From JBBQSN01 sp038213835 (lineage in GTDB: Bacteria > Actinomycetota > Actinomycetes > Actinomycetales > CAWJMD01), in assembly GCA_038213835.1 (NCBI GenBank), contig JBBQSN010000101.1, positions 1 to 12,733 of the forward strand: DNA of 12,733 nucleotides. Reading direction: 5' to 3'. The notes under the pieces are model-generated. The model saw only the letters and a program-made list of their open reading frames with translations, searched no databases and was not told the origin of the DNA. The position numbers and the translations under genes were made by a program. Within the stretch, counting starts at the first letter, position 1. Each line of letters starts with the position of its first letter. Shown here piece after piece: positions 1 through 6,302 of this stretch.

Positions 1-2
1 AC

Positions 3-104
3 GACATCACGCCAGGGTTGCGCTCCGTGCGCGTCGCCGAGGCCGCGGCCGGCCTCGACCGATGGCCGCGCGTGGTCATGCGTCGTGCGCTGCCTCCGAG
101 CTGA
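3..104 (+). CDS. possible 3' end of a gene entering from the left edge
   Basis: The third forward frame is open from the window edge to a TGA at 102-104 and reads as 33 residues containing GLRSVRVAEAAAG. That resembles the C-terminal helix found near the end of many Gfo/Idh/MocA-type oxidoreductases, but this is a resemblance by eye over a short stretch and the function is not assigned. The frame would overlap the convergent broken gene by 29 bases. In such GC-rich DNA a 100-base open frame can occur by chance, so this is only a candidate partial gene. Confidence 0.3.
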   Translation, partial: DITPGLRSVRVAEAAAGLDRWPRVVMRRALPPS

Positions 105-987
105 CGGCGGGGGGCAGCAGCCGGTCGCACACCTCGACCAGGGCCGCGCGCAACGGCGCGGCGCGGTCGGCGAAACCCCGCTGCCGCCGGGCGTACTCGG
201 CCTTGCCGTCCGCGGTCTCGATCCTGACGGGCTCGTGACCGAGGTCGGCGAGGTCGTAGGGGGAGGCCTGCATGTCCAGCTCGCGGACGTCGCGGGCGAG
301 GTCGAAGCACTCCAGCAGCAGCGCGGACGGCACCGCCGGGCCCAGCTGGCCAGCCCACTTGTAGAGGTCCATGGTGGCGTGCAGACATCCCGGCTGCTCG
401 AGGTCGACGACCTGGGACCGGCTGGGCTGCAACGGGTTCAGCGGCGCGGCGTCCGGTGTGAAGAACCGGAAGGCGTCGAAGTGCGATTACCTGATCCGGT
501 GGCTCTCCACGACCGCGTCGGTGCCGGCCGCCCCGAGCCGCAGCGGGTGGTCCTCGTGCCGCTGCGCACCCTCTGGCAGCCGGTAGACCATCGCCCACTC
601 GTGCAGCCCGAAGCAGCCCAGTTGCGCCGGGCGCGAGGTGGTGGCCGAGACCAGGTCGCGGACGAACCGCACCGTGCCGGCACGGTCGGCCAGGTAGGCC
701 TCGAGATCGAGGACGACCACGCCGTCGTCGACCCGGTGCCATCGCCGCCCGGCACGCTCCTGGACCTCCTCGGCCGGTGCGTCCTGCACCGCCACGCCCC
801 TGCCGACGCCGGGGTTCCAGCGGCGCAGCGCCGCGGGCCGCAGCCGGTAGTAGGTGAACAGGAAGTCCTCGACCGGGTGCTTGTCGCCGCGCTGTCGTCG
901 CGCGAGGTGGCCCGACACGCGGTCATCGACCTCCGCCTCGTGGCCACGGGCGAGCCCCATCCATCGACGAGCGGTCAGGACCTCCAC
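76..987 (-). pseudogene. conserved actinobacterial protein (labelled 3-methyladenine DNA glycosylase), interrupted by in-frame TAA
   Basis: One reading frame runs from a GTG at 985-987 to a TGA at 76-78, 303 sense or stop positions long, but codon 167 (487-489) is TAA. The first part contains HPVEDFLFTYY, LGCFGLHEWAMVYR and LRLGAAGTDAVVESHRIR. The second part continues in the same frame with SHFDAFRFFTPDAAPLNPLQ, EQPGCLHATMDLYKWA, LARDVRELDMQASPYDL and GKAEYARRQRGFADRAAPLR. Together these look like one full-length member (about 300 residues) of a family that databases often name 3-methyladenine DNA glycosylase; it shows no obvious AlkA or Tag motif, so that name is doubtful. From memory the family has a cysteine where the stop falls (HRIRCSHFD). 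Both halves keep family-like sequence, so the lesion is recent, a sequencing error, or tolerated by readthrough or by restart at the TTG at 430-432. The start is weakly supported, with no clear ribosome-binding site. Confidence 0.75.
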
Positions 988-1028
988 CGGTCCAGGGTAG
1001 GTGCCGGTGGCCAGGCGGCCGTCCTCGC

Positions 1029-1041
1029 TAGATTGACCCGG
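1029..1041 (+). promoter_or_regulatory. leaderless-type promoter -10 for the FAH-family gene
   Basis: TAGATT at 1029-1034 fits the actinobacterial -10 pattern TANNNT and lies six bases before the GTG start at 1041. No ribosome-binding site is present, so transcription probably begins at the start codon and the mRNA is leaderless. The seven bases TTGACCC (1033-1039) recur at the gltX and tRNA-Gln promoters. Confidence 0.5.
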
Positions 1042-1817
1042 TGCGCATCGCGAGGTTCACCCTGGACGACGACCCCACCTACGGCATCGTCGAGGGCGAG
1101 GCCGGCAGCGAAGAGCTGATCGTGCTCACCGGCGACCCCCTCTACACGCCGGTCAAGCCCACCGGCCGCCGCGTCTTCCTCGAGGAGGTACGGCTGCTGG
1201 CGCCCGTCATCCCCCGCAGCAAGGTGATCGGCATCGGCCGCAACTACTCCGAGCACGCGGCGGAGCTCGGTCACGAGGTCCCGTCCACGCCGCTGATGTT
1301 CCTCACTCCGAACACCGCCGTGATCGGCCCCGGTGACCCGGTGCCGCTGCCGTCGTGGACGCAGGACGTCCACTACGAGGGGGAGCTCGCCGTCGTGATC
1401 TCCCGGCTGTGCAAGGACGTGCCGCGCGAGCGGGCCTTCCAGGTCGTGCTGGGCTACACCTGCGCCAACGACGTCACCGCCCGGGACGTCCAGCAGAGCG
1501 ACGGCCAGTGGGCCCGGGCCAAGGGCTTCGACGGCTCCTGCCCCCTCGGCCCCTGGATCGAGACCGACCTCGACCACGAGGACGTACGGATCACCACCCG
1601 GCTCGACGGCGCCACCGTGCAGGACGGCCGCACCTCGCAGATGGTCTTCGACGTCGCCGACCTCGTCGCGTACGCGAGCAGCGCCTTCACCCTGCTGCCC
1701 GGCGACGTCATCCTCACCGGCACCCCTGCCGGGGTCGGTCCCGTCCGCGAGGGCCAACGGGTCGAGGTGGAGATCGAGGGACTGGGCACGCTGTCCAACC
1801 CCGTGGTGAGACGCTGA
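1041..1817 (+). CDS. fumarylacetoacetate hydrolase (FAH) family protein
   Basis: This 258-residue protein is a complete single-domain FAH-family enzyme, a group that hydrolyses, hydrates, decarboxylates or isomerises beta-keto acids in catabolic pathways using a bound Mg or Mn ion. Visible family features are GRNYSEHAAE (66-75), the metal-ligand motif HYEGELAVV with Glu113 and Glu115, CANDVTARD with Asp144, WARAKGFDGSCPLGP (157-171), and the C-terminal LLPGDVILTGTPAGVGPV. All expected ligands are present, so it should be active. The substrate cannot be read from sequence; annotations such as 2-hydroxyhepta-2,4-diene-1,7-dioate isomerase are common but unproven here. The GTG at 1041 was chosen because MRIARF is the usual family N-terminus and a -10 box sits just upstream. 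It precedes gltX by 33 bases, in which gltX has its own promoter, so the two need not be co-transcribed. The gene 5' to it is divergent with a 53-base gap. Confidence 0.92.
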   Translation: MRIARFTLDDDPTYGIVEGEAGSEELIVLTGDPLYTPVKPTGRRVFLEEVRLLAPVIPRSKVIGIGRNYSEHAAELGHEVPSTPLMFLTPNTAVIGPGDPVPLPSWTQDVHYEGELAVVISRLCKDVPRERAFQVVLGYTCANDVTARDVQQSDGQWARAKGFDGSCPLGPWIETDLDHEDVRITTRLDGATVQDGRTSQMVFDVADLVAYASSAFTLLPGDVILTGTPAGVGPVREGQRVEVEIEGLGTLSNPVVRR

Positions 1818-1835
1818 GGACCGGCTCGGTCGCCG

Positions 1836-1851
1836 TACGCTTGACCCACCA
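1836..1851 (+). promoter_or_regulatory. leaderless-type promoter -10 for gltX
   Basis: TACGCT at 1836-1841 fits TANNNT and ends nine bases before the ATG at 1851. There is no Shine-Dalgarno sequence in front of this ATG, so the gltX mRNA is probably leaderless or nearly so. The TTGACCC following the -10 (1841-1847) matches that in front of the upstream FAH gene. Confidence 0.5.
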
Positions 1852-3353
1852 TGTCGAGCACCCCCATCGCCCCGGCCGAGCCGAGCTCCCGTCCTGTCCG
1901 CCTGCGCGTCGCGCCGTCGCCCACCGGCGACCCGCACGTCGGCACCGCCTACATGTCCCTGTTCAACCTGGCGTTCGTGCGTCAGCAGGGCGGCCAGTTC
2001 GTGCTGCGGATCGAGGACACCGACCGCGTCCGCTTCCAGGAGGGCAGCGAGCAGCAGATCTACGACACCCTGCGCTGGCTGGGCCTGGACTGGGACGAGG
2101 GCCCGGACAAGGGCGGACCGTTTGCGCCCTACCGGCAGTCCGAGCGGCTGGACGCCTACCAGCCCTATGTCGACCGGCTGCTGGAGCAGGGCAACGCCTA
2201 CCACTGCTGGTGCACTCCTGAGCGCCTGAAGCAGATGCGTGCCGACCAGCAGGCCCGCAAGCAGGCCACCGGCTACGACCGGCTCTGCTACGACAAGACG
2301 GCCGAGGAGCGTTCTGCGCTGCCGGGTTTTGCCGAGACGCCGGTCGTGCGCATGCTCGTCCCGCACGACGTCCCGCTGGTCTTCACCGACGTCGTGCGCG
2401 GCGAGGTGCGTGCACCCCGACCCGACGACCAGGTGATCCTGAAGGCCGACGGCTTCCCCACCTACCACCTCGCCGTCGTCGTCGACGACCACGAGATGGA
2501 GATCACCCACGTCGTGCGCGGCGAGGAGTGGATCAGCTCCACGCCCAAGCACCTGCTGCTCTACCGCTGGCTCGACATCCGGGTGCCGCAGTTCGCGCAC
2601 ATGCCGCTGCTGCGCAACGCCGACAAGCAGAGGTCCAAGATCAGCAAGCGCAAGAACCCGGCGGCCCGGCTGACCTGGTTCCGGGAGAACGGCTACCTGC
2701 CCGAGGCGCTGCGCAACTTCCTCGCGCTCACGGGCTACTCGATGCCCGACCTGCGGGAGAGGTTCAGCTTCGAGGAGATGGTGGCCGAGTTCGACTGGGA
2801 CCGGGTCAGCGAGACCGGTGGCGTCTTCGATGTCGACAAGCTCAACTGGCTCAACGGCGAGTACCTGCGCGAGCTGGACGAGGCCGACCTCGCGTCCCGC
2901 ATCGTCGCGCACCTGGAGCTGGCCGGGGCGTTCGAGGGGGAGCCGACCGCGCAGCAGCGCCGGGCGATCGAGCTCGCCACCCCGCTCGTGCAGACCCGGA
3001 TGGTCACGCTGGCCGAGGCCGTCCCGATGCTGGGGTTCCTGCTCGTCGACCAGGCCGGCCTCGTGGTCGAGGACGAGTCGGTCGCGAGCCTGAAGGACGA
3101 CGCCCCGCAGGTGCTCGACGCCGCGGTCGGCGCCCTCGAGGCGCTGCAGGTCTGGGACGCGGCCTCGATCGAGGCGGCCCTGCGCGAGGCGGTCGTCGAC
3201 GGCCTCGGCCTCAAGCCCAAGCTCGCCTTCGGTCCGCTGCGCGTGGCCGTCACCGGACGCCGGGTCTCGCCGCCGCTGTTCGAGAGCATGGAGATCCTTG
3301 GCCGCGACGAGTCGCTGGCCCGGGTGAGGGCGCTGCGAGGGAGATGGTCATGA
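1851..3353 (+). CDS. gltX: glutamyl-tRNA synthetase
   Basis: GltX attaches glutamate to tRNA-Glu in the cytoplasm using ATP. In actinobacteria without GlnRS it usually also mischarges tRNA-Gln, which GatCAB then amidates. The 500-residue protein shows the class I signature SPTGDPHVGT (HIGH equivalent at 29-32), LRIEDTD (52-58), GFPTYHLAVVVDDH (201-214), HVVRGEEWISSTPKH (220-234), and the KMSKS equivalent KISKR (263-267). C119-x-C121-x24-C146 matches three of the four zinc ligands described for E. coli GluRS; the fourth position is Asp148 rather than His. The length is full and no domain is missing. Its stop TGA (3351-3353) overlaps the ATG of the next gene (ATGA), so it is translationally coupled to the CPBP genes, and its two likely tRNA substrates lie just downstream of those. 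Confidence 0.97.
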   Translation: MSSTPIAPAEPSSRPVRLRVAPSPTGDPHVGTAYMSLFNLAFVRQQGGQFVLRIEDTDRVRFQEGSEQQIYDTLRWLGLDWDEGPDKGGPFAPYRQSERLDAYQPYVDRLLEQGNAYHCWCTPERLKQMRADQQARKQATGYDRLCYDKTAEERSALPGFAETPVVRMLVPHDVPLVFTDVVRGEVRAPRPDDQVILKADGFPTYHLAVVVDDHEMEITHVVRGEEWISSTPKHLLLYRWLDIRVPQFAHMPLLRNADKQRSKISKRKNPAARLTWFRENGYLPEALRNFLALTGYSMPDLRERFSFEEMVAEFDWDRVSETGGVFDVDKLNWLNGEYLRELDEADLASRIVAHLELAGAFEGEPTAQQRRAIELATPLVQTRMVTLAEAVPMLGFLLVDQAGLVVEDESVASLKDDAPQVLDAAVGALEALQVWDAASIEAALREAVVDGLGLKPKLAFGPLRVAVTGRRVSPPLFESMEILGRDESLARVRALRGRWS

Positions 3354-4306
3354 GCACGACCCCGATCACCGGGGAGGGACGGCTCTTCCCGCAGCTGCTG
3401 CGCAAGCCCGGGCTGCGCCCGTGGCAGTGCGCGCTCGCCGTGGTCCTGCTCGCGTTCTTCGTGCTGCTGGTGCAGGTGGGGCTATCGCTGTTCGAGATCG
3501 TCCTGTTCGGCGGCTTCGGCGGGGCGATGGGGGTGCAGGCCGACGGCTCCTACGGTGGCCCGGCGCCCGTCCTGTACGGGGCGCTGCTGCGCCTTCTGTA
3601 CGTCGGCTTCGCGGTCGCGGCCATCACCTGGGCCTGCACCGTGGGCGCCGGCTGGATCGTCTCGGTCGCGGCCCGTATCCGGTGGCGGGTCGCCCTGTGG
3701 GTGCTGCCGGCGCTGGTGGTCGCCGCCGCTCTCCAGTGGGTGCTCACCGGTGTGGACGGCAGCCGGCTCGCCGTCGCCGACCCCGGCACCGCGCACGAGG
3801 TAGCCAACCCCATCGGCTGGGCCGTCGTCGGCGTGCTGGTAGCCCTCGTCGCGGCGCTGATGGACGAGGTCGTCTTCCGCGGCTGGCTCGCGCAGTGCTT
3901 CGGCGCCCTGGTGGGCGGCGAGCGGGCCGCCGTCGTCCTGGCCGCCGTCGTGTCCAGCGCCGGGTACGCCTGGTGGCACGAACCGCGAGGCGCCGCCGAG
4001 GTGGTCTGGGTGTTCCTCGTCGGCCTGGTGCTGTTCGCGGTCGCGACCCTCACCGGCGGGCTGGAGGCGTCGTTCGTGGTGTCGGCCGGTCTCGCACTGG
4101 CGCTGCTGTTGCCCTACGCCGTGGCCCAGGCGCTGGACGTCGCCGCGAGCCCGCGCTCGGCCACCTGGGTCGATGTCGTGGCGGCGGCCGCGTCCGGTGC
4201 CCTCGCCGTGTGCCTGGCCCGTCGGGGGGGAGCCGTCGAGCGCGGCCTTCCGGAGGGCCGGGGCCGCACCCTCAGCGACCTCACCCAGGTCCGGGGGGTG
4301 CGATGA
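3350..4306 (+). CDS. CPBP-like membrane protein, degenerate active site
   Basis: This 318-residue, strongly hydrophobic protein has about seven or eight likely membrane segments and aligns by eye with the neighbouring CPBP (Abi, CAAX-protease-like) family protein. Both have an N-terminal PQLLR motif (here FPQLLRKP, 13-20). CPBP motif 1 is present as D172-E173-x-x-x-R177 instead of EExxxR. Motif 2 is Y206-x-x-x-H210 instead of FxxxH. At motif 3 (HxxxN) the aligned residues after GGLEA are Ser245 and Ala249, so the histidine and asparagine are lost. It is probably an inactive or altered paralogue made by tandem duplication. The ATG at 3350 was preferred over that at 3344 because it makes the ATGA overlap with gltX and places GAGGGAG (3337-3343) six bases upstream. 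Membrane location is inferred from composition. The role is unknown. Confidence 0.85.
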   Translation: MSTTPITGEGRLFPQLLRKPGLRPWQCALAVVLLAFFVLLVQVGLSLFEIVLFGGFGGAMGVQADGSYGGPAPVLYGALLRLLYVGFAVAAITWACTVGAGWIVSVAARIRWRVALWVLPALVVAAALQWVLTGVDGSRLAVADPGTAHEVANPIGWAVVGVLVALVAALMDEVVFRGWLAQCFGALVGGERAAVVLAAVVSSAGYAWWHEPRGAAEVVWVFLVGLVLFAVATLTGGLEASFVVSAGLALALLLPYAVAQALDVAASPRSATWVDVVAAAASGALAVCLARRGGAVERGLPEGRGRTLSDLTQVRGVR

Positions 4307-5307
4307 CCCAGGGACCCGTCGGTCCGCCGCTGCCGGCTGCCCAGGCACCCTCCGGCCCCCCCGACGCGCTCGAACCGCGCACCTACCCCCAGCTGCTGCG
4401 CGGTCCGCGGCACCGGGGATGGAAGCCGCTGGTGAGCCTGGCCACCATGCTCGGCCTGCTCCTGGCCGTCGTGCTCGTCCTGGTCGTGGTGTCCGTCGTC
4501 GGCTGCCTGGCCAGCAGCTGCGACCCCGCGGCGCTCGACGACCCCGCCGTGCTCGCGTCCCCGGGGCTCCTGCTGGCCAACAACCTGTTCCTCGCCACCG
4601 GCATCCCGGTGGCGATGGTGGCGGTCTGGGTCGGCCACGGTTGGCGGCCGCGCTGGGTGGCCTCGGTGACGGGCGGGATCCGGTGGCGCTGGCTGCTGGT
4701 CACCAGCGGCGTGGCGCTCACCGTGCAGGTGGTCGGCACCCTGGGGCTGTACGCCGTCATGGGGTTCCCCCAGGGGCGTGGCGAGGACGTCCTGCTGCTG
4801 CTCGCGGTGGTCCTGCTGACCACCCCGCTGCAGGCCGCCGGAGAGGAGTACTTCTTTCGCGGCTGGATGACCCAGACCCTGGGGTCCTGGTTCCGCAGCG
4901 CGCTCGTGGCGGCGCTCGTGCCGGCGGTGCTGAGCGCGGTCCTGTTCGCCCTCGCGCACGGCGGCCAGAACCTGTGGCTGTTCCTGGACCGCCTGGCCTT
5001 CGGCCTGGTGGCCTCCTACCTCACCTGGCGCACCGGGGGGCTCGAGGCGGCGATCGGAGCGCACGCGATCAACAACCTCGTGGTGTTCGTCCCGGTCATC
5101 CTCAGCGGGACGCTGGCCGACTCGCTGCTGGTCTCGCAGGCGCCCTGGGAGCTGGTCCTGCTCGACCTTGTGGTGATGACGGCGGTGGCGGGCCTCGTGG
5201 TGCTCCTGGCCCGACGGCTCGGCATCCAGCGGCGGCACGAGCCGGACCGGCAACCGGGAGGGCCTGCGCCACAACCCGTGTTGGTCGGCCCACCCGGGTG
5301 GGGCTAG
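4303..5307 (+). CDS. CPBP family intramembrane glutamic endopeptidase-like protein
   Basis: This 334-residue multi-pass membrane protein keeps the complete CPBP signature: EEYFFR (E181, E182, R186), FALAH (F215, H219) and HAINN (H254, N258). In characterised relatives (eukaryotic Rce1, bacterial Abi proteins) these residues form the proteolytic centre inside the membrane. The substrate here is unknown. The N-terminus is a proline-rich, probably cytosolic stretch of about 25 residues, then TYPQLLRGPRHRGWKPL leading into the first membrane helix near residue 45. The C-terminus is a charged, proline-rich tail after residue 305. The ATG at 4303 overlaps the stop of the first CPBP gene (ATGA), so gltX and both CPBP genes form one coupled operon. 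Its TAG stop (5305-5307) forms part of the putative -10 box of the tRNA-Gln promoter. Confidence 0.92.
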   Translation: MTQGPVGPPLPAAQAPSGPPDALEPRTYPQLLRGPRHRGWKPLVSLATMLGLLLAVVLVLVVVSVVGCLASSCDPAALDDPAVLASPGLLLANNLFLATGIPVAMVAVWVGHGWRPRWVASVTGGIRWRWLLVTSGVALTVQVVGTLGLYAVMGFPQGRGEDVLLLLAVVLLTTPLQAAGEEYFFRGWMTQTLGSWFRSALVAALVPAVLSAVLFALAHGGQNLWLFLDRLAFGLVASYLTWRTGGLEAAIGAHAINNLVVFVPVILSGTLADSLLVSQAPWELVLLDLVVMTAVAGLVVLLARRLGIQRRHEPDRQPGGPAPQPVLVGPPGWG

Positions 5308-5310
5308 CAT
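5281..5310 (+). promoter_or_regulatory. putative promoter for the tRNA-Gln gene
   Basis: TTGGTC (5281-5286) and TAGCAT (5305-5310) are separated by 18 bases and lie inside or against the 3' end of the upstream CPBP gene. Transcription would start around 5317, leaving a leader of about 50 bases before the tRNA. TTGACCC follows at 5310-5316, as at the FAH and gltX promoters. This is a motif match by eye only. Confidence 0.4.
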
Positions 5311-5356
5311 TGACCCTCGGTACGACGCGCGGCCTCCGGCGAGGGAGATCTCGGGT

Positions 5357-5375
5357 CATACCCCCATGGGGTATG
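5357..5375. repeat. inverted repeat overlapping the 5' end of tRNA-Gln
   Basis: CATACCCC (5357-5364) is perfectly complementary to GGGGTATG (5368-5375) with a three-base CAT loop. The right arm is most of the 5' acceptor strand of tRNA-Gln plus the next base. In the precursor this leader hairpin would compete with the normal acceptor stem until RNase P removes the leader. Confidence 0.7.
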
Positions 5376-5438
5376 GTGTAATTGGCAGCACGACTGATTC
5401 TGGTTCAGTTAGTCTAGGTTCGAGTCCTGGTACCCCAG
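5367..5438 (+). tRNA. tRNA-Gln (anticodon CUG)
   Basis: A complete 72-base cloverleaf. The acceptor strand TGGGGTA (5367-5373) pairs with TACCCCA (5431-5437), followed by discriminator G5438. The anticodon arm is ACTGA-TTCTGGT-TCAGT with CTG at 5400-5402, reading CAG (Gln). The T arm contains GGTTCGAGTCC. The 3' CCA is not encoded. It lies 59 bases after the CPBP gene and 68 bases before tRNA-Glu. With a non-discriminating GluRS this tRNA would first be charged with glutamate by the nearby gltX product. Confidence 0.96.
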
Positions 5439-5443
5439 CGCGA

Positions 5444-5474
5444 TTGGTCACCTGACCGCGGCAGCGGTTAGAGT
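5444..5474 (+). promoter_or_regulatory. weak putative promoter between the two tRNAs
   Basis: TAGAGT (5469-5474) fits a -10 box and TTGGTC (5444-5449), the same hexamer as at the tRNA-Gln promoter, lies 19 bases upstream. Start of transcription near 5481 would give tRNA-Glu its own short leader. Co-transcription from the upstream promoter is equally possible. The adjacent GGTCA-CC-TGACC (5446-5457) is a small inverted repeat. Confidence 0.3.
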
Positions 5475-5506
5475 CCTCCAGCGCCTTCCGGTCCGCCGGA
5501 GAGCAC

Positions 5507-5579
5507 GGCCCCGTTGTGTAGCGGCCTAGCACGCCGCCCTCTCAAGGCGGTAGCGCGGGTTCGAATCCCGTCGGGGCTA
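5507..5579 (+). tRNA. tRNA-Glu (anticodon CUC)
   Basis: A complete 73-base tRNA. Acceptor GGCCCCG (5507-5513) pairs with CGGGGCT (5572-5578), with a G-U pair at the end, and the discriminator is A5579. The anticodon arm is CCGCC-CTCTCAA-GGCGG with CTC at 5541-5543, reading GAG (Glu). The T arm is GCGGG-TTCGAAT-CCCGT. CCA is encoded at 5580-5582, unlike in the neighbouring tRNA-Gln. A hairpin terminator follows six bases after the CCA. Confidence 0.97.
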
Positions 5580-5587
5580 CCACCAGC

Positions 5588-5621
5588 AGAACCCGGTCAT
5601 CCCTCGCGGGAGCCGGGTTCT
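5588..5621. terminator. hairpin terminator, probably bidirectional (tRNA-Glu / merR-type gene)
   Basis: AGAACCCGG (5588-5596) pairs perfectly with CCGGGTTCT (5613-5621); TCCC and GGGA inside the loop can extend the fold. No T-run follows, as is usual in high-GC actinobacteria. The hairpin comes directly after the tRNA-Glu CCA and also contains the stop codon (5597-5599) of the convergent MerR-family gene, so it can stop transcription from both sides. Confidence 0.75.
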
Positions 5622-6232
5622 CCTGCATCCGGGCTCAGACCGTCCCACAGCATCCGAGCCTGCGACTCCTGCGCCAGCCGGCGCAGCGCCAGGAGCACCG
5701 GTTCGCGGAGAACGGTGCCGAGCACCACGGTGGTCACGGCCTCGGTGGCCGACCCGGTGGGCACCGACCGGACGTCGGCGGCGGCGACCCGGGCGGCCGC
5801 GTCCGCGTACACCGCCAGCTCGGCGTCGGTCATGGTCAGACCCAGCGCTTCCAGGGACCGCAGGGACCGCGCGAGGGCGGCGAGGGCGGGGGAGCCGTCG
5901 TGCACGACCCAGCCCAGCGCGGCGATCTGCGCCCCGGTCGTCTCGGTGTCGACGTCGCCGGGCTCCCCCGACAGCGCGCTGTGGGCGTGGCCGACGGCCT
6001 CGTGCAGGGTGGGGGAGTCGAGGCCGACCAGCACCGAGCGGACCCGGGCCAGGCTGAGGTCAGCGGTGTCGGTGAGCGCCCGCACGAGGCGCAGCCGGGC
6101 GAGGTGGTCCTGGTCGTAGACCGCCTGCGTGGCCGACGTCCGACGACCGGCCGGCAGCAGCCCCTCGCGCAGGTAGAACTTCACCGTCGCCAGCGGGACC
6201 CCCGACTCGCGGGCCAGCTCCGAGATCCGCAC
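5597..6232 (-). CDS. MerR family transcriptional regulator
   Basis: A 211-residue regulator. Residues 1-50 form a MerR-type winged helix-turn-helix (VRISELARESGVPLATVKFYLREGLLP, then an RRTSATQAVYDQDHLARLRLVRAL wing and helices). The remaining 150 residues are alanine/leucine-rich helices with no cysteine cluster, so a metal sensor is unlikely; a small-molecule or other effector is possible but unknown. The GTG at 6230-6232 was chosen because AAGGAGG (6244-6238 on this strand) lies five bases upstream and the protein then begins exactly at the family N-terminus; longer in-frame starts exist. It is divergent from the DUF4188 gene with a 70-base gap that holds a dyad inside a promoter spacer, so it probably controls that gene and itself. 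Its stop codon lies in the tRNA terminator. Confidence 0.9.
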   Translation of the reverse strand: MRISELARESGVPLATVKFYLREGLLPAGRRTSATQAVYDQDHLARLRLVRALTDTADLSLARVRSVLVGLDSPTLHEAVGHAHSALSGEPGDVDTETTGAQIAALGWVVHDGSPALAALARSLRSLEALGLTMTDAELAVYADAAARVAAADVRSVPTGSATEAVTTVVLGTVLREPVLLALRRLAQESQARMLWDGLSPDAGEPGSREG

Positions 6233-6242
6233 GGCCACCTCC

Positions 6243-6273
6243 TTGACACCGGAGAGTACCACTATCCACTATT
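6243..6273 (+). promoter_or_regulatory. MerR-type promoter/operator for the DUF4188 gene
   Basis: TTGACA (6243-6248), a consensus -35, is followed after 19 bases by ACTATT (6268-6273), or after 18 bases by CACTAT (6267-6272). Inside the spacer is the 17-base imperfect dyad GGAGAGTACCACTATCC (6251-6267), of form GGAnAGTnnnACTnTCC. MerR-family activators typically bind such a dyad in an over-long 19-20 base spacer and untwist it. Another half-site, ACTATCC, lies at 6284-6290, and CCACTAT is tandemly repeated at 6259-6272. The -35 shares two bases with the ribosome-binding site of the merR-type gene on the other strand. Confidence 0.6.
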
Positions 6274-6302
6274 GGGTATTGAAACTATCCAAAGGAGCGG
6301 TC

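Noticed and set aside
975..2912. 645-codon open frame on the minus strand opposite the FAH gene and gltX
   Set aside because: It is the complement of two well-recognised genes; the product is a low-information Gly/Val/Asp/Arg/Leu-rich sequence, a product of GC-rich codon bias.
3421..4300. Arg/Gly-rich plus-strand frame leading into the second CPBP gene
   Set aside because: It is an out-of-frame shadow of the first CPBP gene; the true start of the second is the ATG at 4303 with an ATGA overlap.
5308..5506. tRNA pair considered as an integration site for a mobile element
   Set aside because: No integrase, no duplicated tRNA 3' end and no change in base composition nearby.
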